Source: Metaphire vulgaris
Lineage: Eukaryota > Annelida > Clitellata > Crassiclitellata > Megascolecidae
Reading direction: 5' to 3'
Length of the DNA: 64,000 bases
Assembly: GCA_018105865.1 (NCBI GenBank)
Contig: CM030834.1
Span: forward strand, 9,865,219 to 9,929,218
The notes below the pieces were generated by a model. The model ran no database searches and was not told the DNA's origin. It was given only the letters and a program-made list of their open reading frames with translations. The position numbers were made by a program, and so were the translations under genes. Each line of letters opens with the position of its first letter. The first letter of the stretch is position 1. Positions 39,693 to 47,588 of the stretch are shown piece after piece.

Positions 39693-42600
39693 AATTTATA
39701 TAGTGCAGTAAATATGGCGAAGGCCAAAGTCAAGAACATTTTACAGGGGGGGCACTTTTAGGAGATATTGAATAGCCTAAGTGCGTCTTAGTTTCTTTGC
39801 GAACAGTTCGGTGGAGGTCGCTTTAGTCACTTCCTCTGGTAACGCGTTCCATGGGCCTGGGTTCCATCGCATGACAATTCTCTCGCCGAGTTTCACCGTT
39901 CTGAATGGAAGGGGAACAGGAGTGAATGAAGGAAGGAAGTCAAGGAAGTTATTAGAAAACAATTTTAATTACTGTACTCGAAGATCCGTTCTGCAGCTAT
40001 TGTCTTCGCCACGCAAGTAAACGGAAGTGACTTTGGTAAGAGCGGTAGCCTATTAATAAGTCTACAGTATACAATGCAGATGAGTGGTAAAGTCAGTTTG
40101 TATTTTTCCAGGTGCTGGAGCATTCATCGCACTTCTGGTCTCTTTTGGATCATCAAAGGACCGGTTCTTGTTACGATAATCGTAAGTGCAACGATAAAAA
40201 AATGTTGCGTTTCACTTAACGAAATGCACTCCCTTTCATGGGTTCTGATAGCTAAACTTCCCACACACACTCATGGTCTACACGGGCGCTGGGATGCGCT
40301 ATTCCCACATTGAAATAAACAGTTTAATTACGTGCAGAAAATGCTTTTGGCAAGTGTTAAGATGCCAGTTATCCTTTTTGGGTGTCAATCAAATTGCACC
40401 AGCTGAGGAGCCTGACACTCATAAAACTGGTGATGACCTTTTTTGTTCATCAGACTTTTCGTGAGCTAGGAGCGACTCCGCGGTCACAGACTAGGGCATA
40501 GCCGCCCCCAGTTTTATTTGGCTAGAACCTCCTCTGGTCATTATCCAACCCATTTTTCTGAAGCTAATTTGAATAAGTAGCCACAATCGTTGCGCTCAAA
40601 CATGAAATACAAATCGACATTAGCTTATCATTAGCAATTAACAATTTCTATTGCAAAAAAACTTTCAAATCGTACAGACAAGACTGAGTATAAAAATTCA
40701 CGTATACGACGCAGCCTGCATGTGATGAAGCCCATTCCAAAGCGAACATGCTGAAGCTACATGTGATGGGCCCTACAAGCCCCTACATGCTATATTCTGA
40801 TGCATGTATCTCTGTAGCGCTAAGCAAATCTACAGCCATTCAGACACGGATTCACTGCATGCACATTGCATAGGCTACATCTCATGTAAGATTCACTAGA
40901 AGCTTCAGTAGCAGTGTCAAATTTTTAAAAAAACGAGGACTTGTCTGACTATCCAAAGACTAAAGTTTGGACCCTTAAGGGAAGTTAAACCCCAAGCTCC
41001 GTAGCAGTGGCGGCTCTAGGATTTGGCAAGTGGGGGGCCGTTGGGGTGGCAGCTTCTAATCCAGGGGGGCCAACCATTTGTTGTTTAATGTATGTAGCAT
41101 TAAGTATAGAGTCCCAACTGGGGGCTACTGGGGCCAGGCTCTCAATAGGGGGCAAGCCAGCTCCGTAGACCTACAACCAGTGACAATTCATTGAGCGCCT
41201 TTCAGATCTGCCTTTAAATCTGGCTAGTTATGTTTTAAACACAGGGCACTTTGGATAGCCATTTATCAGACCTGGCAAATCAGTTGTTGTTTGGACGTGG
41301 GCTGCATGGTGAATTACGAGGTCAGAATAATTCTGATATTATAATTGTTCTGTTCTGTTTCAGTTGAACTTCTGCTTTTTCCTGAATATCGTAAGAGTTC
41401 TCTCTACTAAGCTGCAGGCGTTCAATTCTCCGGATTCCAGGAAACACAGACACAGGTCGGGCATTGCATCTCAACTGAACCAGACACATAGAGACACACA
41501 CGCATATGGCTCAACGATTCGAATTGTCTAGAATGCCACTTCGCGCCTAGCTTTAGAGTGACTTATTATTATAGGAAACGCAGGAATGGAATCGTAATCG
41601 ATTAAATTGCCGTATTTTGCTGATTTTTGTTTAACCCCTTAACTGGGGGTCCCGGATATATCCGTCCATTCTATATTGAGTTACAGTTAAATACACGGTT
41701 AAGGGCTTAAATTAACGTTGTCTTCTGTAGGTCGAAGCGCATAACAAATCTAAACAGTCAGATGTCGGCAAAATGTTAGTCGATTAATTAGATTAAGTCA
41801 CGCTAAGAAAATGCTTGACTATCCTTATCTGTAAGAACAACACGGGAATGATTTTTATCCAGATCGTTTAAGTCGTTTATTCTGTCCCTGAAACTTTTTT
41901 TTACCATTTGCTATTTCATTAGGACAACCATTGAAATTCACCGATCAGTGAGAACAGATAGGCTTACAACTTGACGATGAGATTCGACTCTGTTTTAGGA
42001 CGATTGCTTTAAGAGTGGTCGACGTATACGCAGTAGTTAGCTGTTGTGGTAAATTGAATGACAAATTTGTACACAGCGCCTCTTAAGAAGATTCACTCTT
42101 TGGGTGAAAATTGCGATACCTGTATTTTCTCGATTTCAGAAAATTGGCAAAGTCTGCGCTTGTCCTAATTCCGCTCTTTGGCGTTCCTTACATTGTTTTT
42201 CTCGGATGTCAAGAAAACCTCAAAGAAGAAGTCGAATTGGCCAAGCTCTACTTCGAAATGACGTTCAACGCACTCAACGTAATGCCATTTCTTGTCTTCC
42301 AAAAAATATTACTATGAAAATTATTTCTGAATATGAGCATAACTGGCAATTTCGCCTCTGCTGTAGAAATGTGAAATCTGAAAGGAATGCCCAACTGAAG
42401 TTTTATTGGAACACTGCGGTAACATTATTAAGAAGGATGTTCTTATTTTGCATATGAGGATTACATACAACAGCTTAGATTTTATAAAGCAGATCTCACT
42501 TGCCCAGAAAAAAATGATCAATTCGTAATTAACGTAAGTCCATATTAAAACTATTAAATATCTTCATCGGCTATAAGATCCTTAAAGGCTGATTTTGGCA

Positions 42601-43032
42601 TATCATATTTGGAGTATTAGCCTTATCTTGAAATATTATTTTGGAATATTAGCCTTTAGAGTGGAGTCGTCAGTGGAGTCGTTTTACTAGACTACATTAT
42701 GCGGATATTTTTTATCAGATAATTACTGTAACTCTAGCATCTGCTTTCTCTTCTCATTAAAACAATAATTCGTGAAATCTTTTACAGGGCGTAATTGTCG
42801 CAATGCTCTACTGCTTTCTGAATGGAGAGGTCGGTCACGTGACTTCCGTTCTACTGCTTCTGTTCACTAACAGTTATTATTATTATTATTGCCATCTTAA
42901 AATGTCTGTTTTAAACGCTAAATCGGGTCGCATGAAGTTAAGCAGAAGCATGGTTCTCATAAGTCGCTGAAGCGCAGCGATGTTATCTTTGCACGGACAG
43001 TTTCTTTCCTGGTGTTCTCAGTCTCAAGGAAC

Positions 43033-43096
<64 letters not shown>

Positions 43097-43759
43097 TAGA
43101 CACAGAGGGAGTGTGAGGGTGAGATACAGTGACATAGACAGAGAGACAGAGAAAGAGAGACAGAGGGACAGAGACAAAGAGGGACAGAGACAGAGAGACA
43201 CAGAGAGAGAGGGAACGTGTCGCTGGAACGTGGCATGACATAATAAGTAAGATGACATCGAATAAAAATAGACAAGTAATTATTCGAATCGACTGTTTTC
43301 TCTTTCGCTGGTCGTATTCCATTACAGGTTCAGGCGGAGTTACGTAAGAAGTGGTCGACCTGTCGACTGTTTTTCGGCGCTCGTCGACAAAACTCTTCGT
43401 CGTCGCGCAGGGCAACGATGACGTCAAACACATTCGCCGCTAGAGGCGGAGGAGGAGGAGGAGGAGGAGGTATTGGCGACGGAGGAGGAGAAGGAGAAGG
43501 AGGAGGACGCAGCTCTTTCCGCTCCTTTAACTCGATCGTTCTGCTGGACAGAGAGGACACCAACGGCTGTCAGGAGCTCGTCGACGGTAGAGTTCCTTCG
43601 ACTGGACGCTCCTTCAAGGCCGTCTTCGCCAATCACGGAGACTGTTCCGAAAAGGTGGAACTGGTTCCGCTGAAGAGAGTCGTCGACAGCAGGAAGGACG
43701 GGGATCTGGGTCCGATGACCGCTCCCCCCGTCGATGCGGTTCAAGGGCAGGTCTCGTAG
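25570..43759 (+). CDS. PTHR: Class B1 GPCR, parathyroid hormone receptor-like (12 exons, signal-peptide exon not located)
   Basis: Peptide-hormone receptor of the plasma membrane; the family couples mainly to Gs and cAMP. Predicted exons: 25570-25723, 26785-26898, 28953-29087, 31863-31957, 35483-35651, 38192-38348, 39260-39320, 40112-40181, 41364-41455, 42140-42278, 42788-42829 and 43328-43759, about 550 residues. The ectodomain has six cysteines in the expected order (MDC, LYC, ACW, QPC, RIC, TMC) plus the TWDGIACWP core. Transmembrane landmarks include VGYSLSL (TM1), EGLYLH (TM3), WIIKGPVL (TM5), [11 protein letters not shown] (TM6) and [17 protein letters not shown] (TM7 to helix 8). The N-terminal HEEQ segment, the PCPQY...F...G.A.R.C spacing and NGEVQAE fit PTH receptors better than secretin, CRF or calcitonin receptors; that subfamily call is inference. 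All junctions agree in phase except exon 3 to 4. The introns hold many transposons and microsatellites. Regulation is not visible. Confidence 0.88.
26150..26410 (-). mobile_element. tRNA-derived SINE-like repeat
   Basis: On the reverse strand GGTCGATAGAGCAGAAGG resembles an A box and GCGGATTCGAGTCCCGCAGG a B box. No tail is obvious. It lies in intron 1 of the receptor as assembled here. Confidence 0.6.
26785..26898 (+). CDS. PTHR: PTHR-like exon: hormone-binding domain core
   Basis: The acceptor is TTACAG and the donor is G/GTTAGG. Phase 1 in joins the previous exon to make Glu; phase 1 out. It encodes cysteines 2, 3 and 4 with [15 protein letters not shown] and PCPQYVNNF, the diagnostic core of the class B1 ectodomain. 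Confidence 0.88.
27008..27047. repeat. Perfect 40-bp palindrome
   Basis: TGTCGCGACATCACATATAT followed by its exact inverse complement, 109 bp after the donor of the receptor exon at 26785-26898 and leading into a TA tract. Confidence 0.92.
27843..28326 (+). repeat. 12-bp minisatellite (CAGACGGACAGG)n
   Basis: About 480 bp of 12-bp units, with two pure blocks (27843-27940 and 28165-28326) around a degenerate middle. Both strands are open throughout because 12 is a multiple of three; neither translation is a protein. Receptor intron. Confidence 0.93.
28384..28475. mobile_element. MITE right end (partial)
   Basis: GC-rich block ending CTTCCTACGCCACTG, the same terminus as other CAGTGGCGTAG elements. 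The left end is not seen; it directly follows the minisatellite region. Confidence 0.5.
28953..29087 (+). CDS. PTHR: PTHR-like exon: end of hormone-binding domain
   Basis: The acceptor is GTAACAG at 28952 and joins in phase to make Gly. It encodes [12 protein letters not shown] and IWTNYTMC, with ectodomain cysteines 5 and 6 and an N-linked glycosylation site at NYT. The best donor is A/GTGAGT at 29088, which leaves phase 1, whereas the next recognised exon begins in phase 0. A weaker donor, CAC/GTCGCA at 29051, would leave phase 0. The 3' boundary is therefore uncertain, or a small exon is missing. Confidence 0.75.
29378..29938. mobile_element. hAT Charlie-like element carrying a nested MITE
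   Basis: Begins CTGTGGTTCTCAACCTTTTT and ends GTTTAAGAACCACTG; perfect duplication ACCTAGCA. The element at 29711-29902 is inserted inside it. Lies in a receptor intron. Confidence 0.9.
29711..29902 (+). mobile_element. hAT-like MITE (family B), nested
   Basis: Termini CAGTGTTTAATCTAGACTCC and GGCCTAGATTAAACGCTG; flanks ACAAGGAG and CCAAGGGG. Relative of 20377-20535. Confidence 0.88.
30477..30517. repeat. (TACA)n microsatellite
   Basis: Ten tetranucleotide units at the 3' side of the reverse-strand LINE fragment 30545-31140. Confidence 0.95.
30545..31140 (-). mobile_element. LINE reverse transcriptase C-terminal fragment
   Basis: Reverse-strand codons give [12 protein letters not shown], [31 protein letters not shown] and [19 protein letters not shown] in order, across frame breaks. 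The 3' end abuts a (TACA)n run at 30477-30517. Receptor intron. Confidence 0.83.
31640..31720 (-). mobile_element. LINE 3' end fragment
   Basis: CAATTTGTATAGCGCAGTAA...GGCCAAAGTCAAGAGCGC is the same 3' end seen at 21095 and 39691. A (TATTC)n-like tail lies at its 3' side. Confidence 0.65.
31706..31759. repeat. Inverted repeat around a TA core at a LINE 3' end
   Basis: CGCTTTACACGGAACAATCA, a TA tract, then TGATTGTTCCGTGTAAAGCG. The left arm continues the LINE end sequence. Confidence 0.85.
31863..31957 (+). CDS. PTHR: PTHR-like exon: transmembrane helix 1
   Basis: The acceptor is CTCTTGTAG. It encodes a hydrophobic helix containing [15 protein letters not shown] then PYF, the usual class B1 TM1 pattern. 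The sequence after the exon is AG/GCAAGT, so the donor is a GC dinucleotide in an otherwise strong consensus. Joining it to the exon at 35483 restores an Arg codon and gives [17 protein letters not shown], which supports the GC-AG reading. Confidence 0.82.
32390..32540 (+). mobile_element. LINE 3' end fragment
   Basis: Ends GCATTATAAAGTGGCGCTTGC followed by a GATT-rich tail, as in 20088-20219. Weak coding trace. Confidence 0.45.
32541..34008 (+). other. Receptor intron, plain part
   Basis: Small open frames without motifs; no repeat recognised. Part of the 3.5-kb intron between the TM1 and TM2 exons. Confidence 0.5.
34009..34487. mobile_element. hAT-like element
   Basis: Termini CAGTGGCGAGGCCAC and GTCTGGCGTCGCCACTG; both flanks are TATATAGC-like, with slippage in the TA run. 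Receptor intron. Confidence 0.7.
35483..35651 (+). CDS. PTHR: PTHR-like exon: intracellular loop 1 and transmembrane helix 2
   Basis: The acceptor is GTGTCAG and the donor is TCA/GTAGGC, phase 0 out. It encodes [20 protein letters not shown], the class B1 motif (R)xLxCxRNxxHxNLFxSFxLR at the start of TM2, followed by a short first extracellular loop. Confidence 0.85.
36587..36722 (+). repeat. Family T repeat
   Basis: TTGGTACTTACATGCAGTTCCCGAATG-type start in pieces, then AGTGTCCGGAGACATTAAGT and AGTTCCTCGGAAAACAATAG. (TA)n tracts on both sides; receptor intron. Confidence 0.75.
36762..36834. repeat. (TA)n tract; others in window
   Basis: Other (TA)n runs: 12304-12351, 12490-12526, 16569-16640, 17852-17875, 20022-20078, 27047-27112, 37259-37287, 37873-37914, 46229-46271 and 62155-62192. 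Confidence 0.95.
36836..36980 (+). repeat. Family T repeat
   Basis: GCCCTCAGTACTTAGTTCCC, AAAGTGTCCGGAGACAGATA and AAAGCAATCGCATTGAATCG, directly after a (TA)n tract of about 75 bp. Confidence 0.78.
37287..37872 (+). mobile_element. Helitron-like non-autonomous repeat, copy 1 (receptor intron)
   Basis: Begins near TATTAAAATCGTTATCTGTA and contains about three tandem units of roughly 67 bp carrying GACTATTGGTAGACGG and CGTCGCGATGCGTT. It ends with a GC-rich hairpin-like block (GCGAGCGAAGCGAGCGCGAG) and then CTAGT. A second copy lies inverted at 57416-58083. Helitron assignment rests on the CTAGT end and the hairpin and is an inference. Confidence 0.6.
38040..38098 (-). repeat. Family T repeat, inverted partial copy
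   Basis: CCGGACAATTTTTTCTCATA and CGGGAATGAAGTACCGAGGG are the inverse of the family start. Followed by a TA tract. Confidence 0.72.
38192..38348 (+). CDS. PTHR: PTHR-like exon: transmembrane helix 3
   Basis: The acceptor is CCCTCAG and the donor is GGG/GTAATT, phase 0 in and phase 1 out. It begins HWECRLL, with the cysteine expected to pair with the second extracellular loop, and contains [17 protein letters not shown], the most conserved class B1 motif, then GYIIFGWG at the start of TM4. Confidence 0.9.
38648..39087. mobile_element. Two abutting MITE-like elements
   Basis: 38648-38797 has inverted ends TGCATGGGCGTCC and GACGCCCATGCA. It abuts 38799-39087, which begins CAGTGGCGCAGC and ends CTTACGCCACTG. 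Duplications are not clear. Receptor intron. Confidence 0.7.
39260..39320 (+). CDS. PTHR: PTHR-like exon: transmembrane helix 4 (61 nt)
   Basis: A short exon with acceptor TGTTTTAG and donor CT/GTTAGT. It encodes [19 protein letters not shown], with the conserved PW of class B1 TM4. Phase 1 in and phase 2 out fit both neighbouring exons exactly; without it they do not join in frame. Confidence 0.83.
39519..39690. repeat. (TTA)n/(TAC)n microsatellite
   Basis: TTA units grade into CTA units, ending at a reverse-strand LINE 3' end. Confidence 0.96.
39691..39990 (-). mobile_element. LINE 3' end fragment
   Basis: Reverse strand encodes [20 protein letters not shown] and [20 protein letters not shown]. 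The 3' end abuts a (TAC/TTA)n run at 39519-39690, again suggesting a tail that expanded into a microsatellite. Receptor intron. Confidence 0.8.
40112..40181 (+). CDS. PTHR: PTHR-like exon: extracellular loop 2 and transmembrane helix 5 start
   Basis: The acceptor is TTTTTCCAG and the donor is ATC/GTAAGT. It encodes [20 protein letters not shown], with the loop-2 CW and the W.I.GP motif of TM5. Confidence 0.9.
41005..41160 (+). mobile_element. hAT-like MITE (family A), right terminus lost
   Basis: Starts CAGTGGCGGCTC and follows family A, but ends at GGGGGCAAGCCAG without the inverted terminus. Perfect duplication CTCCGTAG on both sides. Lies in a receptor intron. Confidence 0.88.
41364..41455 (+). 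CDS. PTHR: PTHR-like exon: transmembrane helix 5 end and intracellular loop 3
   Basis: The acceptor is TCTGTTTCAG and the donor is CAG/GTCGGG. It encodes [17 protein letters not shown], close to the NFxLFxNIxRVLxxKL family motif, then a basic stretch rich in Arg, Lys and His in loop 3, the G-protein contact region. Confidence 0.9.
42140..42278 (+). CDS. PTHR: PTHR-like exon: transmembrane helix 6
   Basis: The acceptor is CGATTTCAG and the donor is AAC/GTAATG. It encodes [20 protein letters not shown], with the class B1 K.A(K)S.LVL.PLFG motif, an acidic extracellular loop 3, and [11 protein letters not shown] at the start of TM7. Confidence 0.92.
42788..42829 (+). CDS. PTHR: PTHR-like exon: transmembrane helix 7 (42 nt)
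   Basis: A 42-nt exon with acceptor TTTTACAG and donor GAG/GTCGGT, phase 0 on both sides. It encodes [14 protein letters not shown], the conserved TM7 end. A separate 42-nt exon for this segment is typical of class B1 receptor genes. Confidence 0.9.
43328..43759 (+). CDS. PTHR: PTHR-like last exon: helix 8 and C-terminal tail
   Basis: The acceptor is CATTACAG. It begins VQAELRKKW (helix 8) and runs 143 residues to a TAG at 43757. The tail has a run of nine glycines followed by a Gly/Glu-rich stretch, a serine cluster, then a non-repetitive end that I do not recognise. No AATAAA signal was seen close downstream. Confidence 0.87.
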   Translation, partial: VQAELRKKWSTCRLFFGARRQNSSSSRRATMTSNTFAARGGGGGGGGGIGDGGGEGEGGGRSSFRSFNSIVLLDREDTNGCQELVDGRVPSTGRSFKAVFANHGDCSEKVELVPLKRVVDSRKDGDLGPMTAPPVDAVQGQVS

Positions 43760-43978
43760 GTATAGGTTCGGTTAGGGAGCTGTGTGTCTCCGAAGGTCGT
43801 CAATGGGGTGAGCCAGTGAAGAAGACGCTGAAAAGAGAAAGAGAGAGAGAGAGACTTTCAAAATGAACGTAATTTCTGCGACGATTGGATAGGCAGAGAT
43901 GTAGATACGAGCCTTTATGCCCGATGATAATAGTTAGAGGGACAGAGAGAGGGACAGAGAGAGGGACAGAGAGAGGGA

Positions 43979-44221
43979 GTGGCGTAACGTGGGGGGGACA
44001 GGGGGACTTTGTTGACAGCCTCCCAGTGGCCCCGTGGGGGGGGGGGGCACTTTGTTGACAGGGGCCCCGAAGAGGGGTCTAAGCTAGGGTCAGGTTAGGG
44101 TTAACCCTAACTTCTTAACCCTACCCTAGAAATGATGTTTTTTTTGCTCGTCAGCTCGAAACTCTGGGGCCCCCATGGCAAAGATGCCCCCCGGACCCCC
44201 AAAAGTCACGCTACGCCACTG
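43979..44221 (-). mobile_element. hAT-like MITE (family D) inside a GGGACAGAGAGA tandem repeat
   Basis: Ends GTGGCGTAACGTGGG and CACGCTACGCCACTG; inverted relative of 59892-60160. The flanking tandem repeat resumes on both sides (GAGAGGGA and AGAGAGGG). Contains a TTAGGG/CCCTAA inverted core. Confidence 0.88.
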
Positions 44222-44466
44222 AGAGAGGGACAGAGAGAGGGACAGTAAGGGACAGAGAGAGGGACAGAGAGAAGGACAGAGAGAGGGATATCAGTTTCCT
44301 GCCACAGCTCGCGTCCATATGCCCATTTTTCCAACTGTCAGAACGATGCTATTTTCACGTCTTCAAACCGAATTTCTGCATTAACTTTTGCGATCTTTGC
44401 GAAGAAATTTGGTGATCGTGTTTAGAAATGCTCTGACTTATTAAGTACAAGGGATGCTGAATACTG

Positions 44467-44645
44467 TATATGCGTAAGTTTGCCAAGTATGGTGATCGTA
44501 CCTAGATCTGGTGATCGCACTTTCAAGGCTATTGAACCTCAAAGTTGGAACGCTCTTCCGACAGCTATAGGGGCCTACGCGATCATGTGGTTTCACGCTC
44601 AACCTTTCTTACCAACCTTAAGACATTTTACTTTAATTTAACAGC
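44467..44645 (+). mobile_element. LINE 3' end fragment
   Basis: Encodes GDRTFKAIEPQSWNALPTAI and, after a frame break, STFLTNLKTFYFN, the C-terminal LINE motif. The (TATC)n tract begins right after it. Confidence 0.75.
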
Positions 44646-44657
44646 AGCTCGCAAATG

Positions 44658-44915
<258 letters not shown>

Positions 44916-45208
44916 AGTATGTAGGGTCATACGCCTGAGTATAATTTTCTGTTTTTCTTTCTGTTTCTTTAGCTAATAGTTCTGTTTGCATTGCGTTGTT
45001 TTCTGTTTTCGATTTCCTTATTTGTGTTTTACCTATTTGCTTTCGTTGGCTGCAGCAAGTACGACAAAGTAAAGATATAAATTAAATGTAAATGGGGACG
45101 AGCACACTGTGGTAGACTATTTGCGGGTGTGGCGAACCTTTCGACTGCGCCCATTGGTGTAACTGACGAACAAATACATTTAGCGTTATTTCGTTGACGA
45201 GAAATCTC

Positions 45209-45571
45209 CAGTAGCGTAGCCAGCTAGGATTTTTAGGCCCTAATGCAAACATTTTTAATGGGCCCTTCAACTTAAAAAGTCACAACATGACGAACAGTAG
45301 ACTAAGGCTTAAAAATTTTAACACTTAATAATAACGCATCGTCTGTCACCGGATTCCGGAAACTGAAAACTGTAAAACGGCTTTATTTTTGTAACGCTGT
45401 CATATTTAATACCTATCAAATTTATCTGATAAAGGCTGATTTTAATGTGTTTTTAATTATTTACTTTTCTTATTATTTACTTTGTTTTTTACATTGGTGG
45501 TCAAAAAGAGCCCCAGTTCTTCTGGGCCCTAACGCCTTGCTTATTCTTGCTATATGGTAGCTACGCCTCTG
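45209..45571. mobile_element. hAT-like MITE
   Basis: Termini CAGTAGCGTAGCCAGC and GGTAGCTACGCCTCTG; perfect duplication GAAATCTC. Confidence 0.9.
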
Positions 45572-46089
45572 GAAATCTCGTTTGTTCATAACTCTTACAC
45601 CATTTGATGAAACGGCTTCGTATATCGGTAGCCGAAGCTAATTGAAAGAATTGAAAACATTCTAGACCGCCCACGCTGTACACCCCCCACTCTCATCCAG
45701 CTCTTCCCCTAGCTACGCTATTACGAGAGTAGATACGGATTTTTGTTGAGTGTAATTTAACTCGACAATAAAGTGGATAAACTCGTCGGTTAAACTTAAA
45801 GACGATCTCAGCATTGCATTGAACTACCGACTTGCCATTCTGTTAACTTGCCGTAGTCGTTCGGTTTTCTTCGTATGTGATTATATGCTGTACATTAAAC
45901 GGGGTTACTAAGATATACATATGGCTACATTCCCCGTTGCCTTACCAATAGTCCCAGAGTTGACTATAGTCTACGTTCTGAAGAATGCTTTCCGGTGCCC
46001 ATTTAGCTGCGTCTTAGAGATTTTAAAAAACCGTCAAGTCTCTTTCGTCGTTGCTTGTAGTAATTTTTACGAAACCTAGGTGTCAGGAT

Positions 46090-46273
<184 letters not shown>

Positions 46274-46556
46274 ACTGACCTTATTACTGCGCAAAAGCAT
46301 TCGAAACGGAGCCGTGAAATTTAGGATATGAAAAAAACATTAAAGTCTAGGCATAAACAAATTTTGATATTTTTATAAAAAGGGTTGGCAATATGTCATG
46401 GGGAGGCTTGTCGCTGCTGCTTATGCCTGTCCCAGCCGCAGCGATAAACGCTTCCGTTTCAAATGCTAGATTGAGAAAAGACCATCACATGGAATTTTAT
46501 TTAGCAGCTTAAAATAATCTATAGGCACTAGACAGCTGCTTGCAGCTCAGCTCTTA

Positions 46557-46715
46557 GCTGAGCCCGTGCCCCCTATTGAGTGCCTGGCCTCCCAGTGGCC
46601 CCTCCTGTTGGGACCCTATACTTAATACTACATACCTAACAACAAATGGTTGCCCCCATGATTAGAAGTTGCCACCCAACGGCCTCCCACTTGACAAATC
46701 CTGCAGCCGCCACTG
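46557..46715 (-). mobile_element. hAT-like MITE (family A), one end missing
   Basis: Matches family A in inverted orientation and ends GCAGCCGCCACTG. The left terminus and a duplication are not visible. Confidence 0.8.
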
Positions 46716-46807
46716 TGCCTCAGATGCTCAGCAGGGAAAATGTAACCTATTGCGTACACCTAACCCATCCAACTCGTTTTAAGAGAAATAAAGGTTATGC
46801 TTCTGGC

Positions 46808-47152
46808 TAGCGGTGTAGCCAGGAATTTGATGGGGATGGTATAAATCTTAACTAGTCACTGCTATTTCAAAGTCACACTATATGTTAATGTCCCACATGT
46901 GCAGGGTTGGAGTTGCCGGGGAGGTTGGGGTGGGGGGGTTGAACCCCCCAGCTAACTTAGCAAACCTCCCAAAAATCGCATATCTGGTACATTCAGTTTC
47001 TGTCATGCATTGAGTTTCAGTCCTCAACCCCCCAGCTCAAATTTCACAACTCCAACACTGCACATGTGAACAAAACATAAAAAAACTTCAAGGTAGGCTG
47101 ATTTTGTGGGTGCATATACCCATATACACCACCCGCCGTCGCTACGCCGCCA
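46808..47152. mobile_element. hAT-like MITE carrying a nested MITE
   Basis: Ends TAGCGGTGTAGCC and GTCGCTACGCCGCCA; flanks CTTCTGGC and CTTCTGAC. Interrupted by 46902-47060. A related left end (GCGGCGTAGCCAGGAATTTG) is near 12142. Confidence 0.8.
46902..47060. mobile_element. hAT-like MITE, nested
   Basis: Inverted ends CAGGGTTGGAGTTG and CAACTCCAACACTG; perfect duplication CACATGTG. Confidence 0.9.
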
Positions 47153-47588
47153 CTTCTGACAAATTGTCATCAGTCGGAACTTGGAAGAGGAAATAGAAAT
47201 ATCCTATATTGCAAGCCAGTCAACTATTGCACTGCAGCAATTGTACCCGTAAGCCTATATGTGCACGGCGGCCTAAACTCGGTCTAAACAAATCCGCATT
47301 AGGGCCGTATAGGTTGGGAATGGTTTAGGTGTTCACACACCCGGAAATTATATAGGCCTAATTAAAACTGCAAAAAAATATTATTGCCGCTAAAGACAGA
47401 CGTGATTTGTGACGACGCTGCCTCTGTCTGAGATCTTAAACCTCTGTTCTTACAAGCAATGCGAGTTTTATTAATGACTTATAAAGAAACCGCTGTCTGG
47501 TAGACCGCTTAATTAAGCAACTTCCGAAATACAGGCACTGGGTCTGAACGTCAATGTTATATGCCAATAGACACAGTTGTCACATGTA

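Noticed and set aside
39444..39761. Open frame with a long poly-tyrosine run
   Set aside because: Translation of a TAC/TAT trinucleotide repeat next to a LINE fragment.
41634..41712. Short piggyBac-like MITE between TTAA sites (CCCCTTAAC and GTTAAGGG)
   Set aside because: The inverted words are very short and TTAA is common in AT-rich DNA; no second copy was seen in the window.
43424..43744. Serine-rich minus-strand open frame
   Set aside because: It is the antisense of the last receptor exon, which is supported by helix 8 and splice context on the plus strand.
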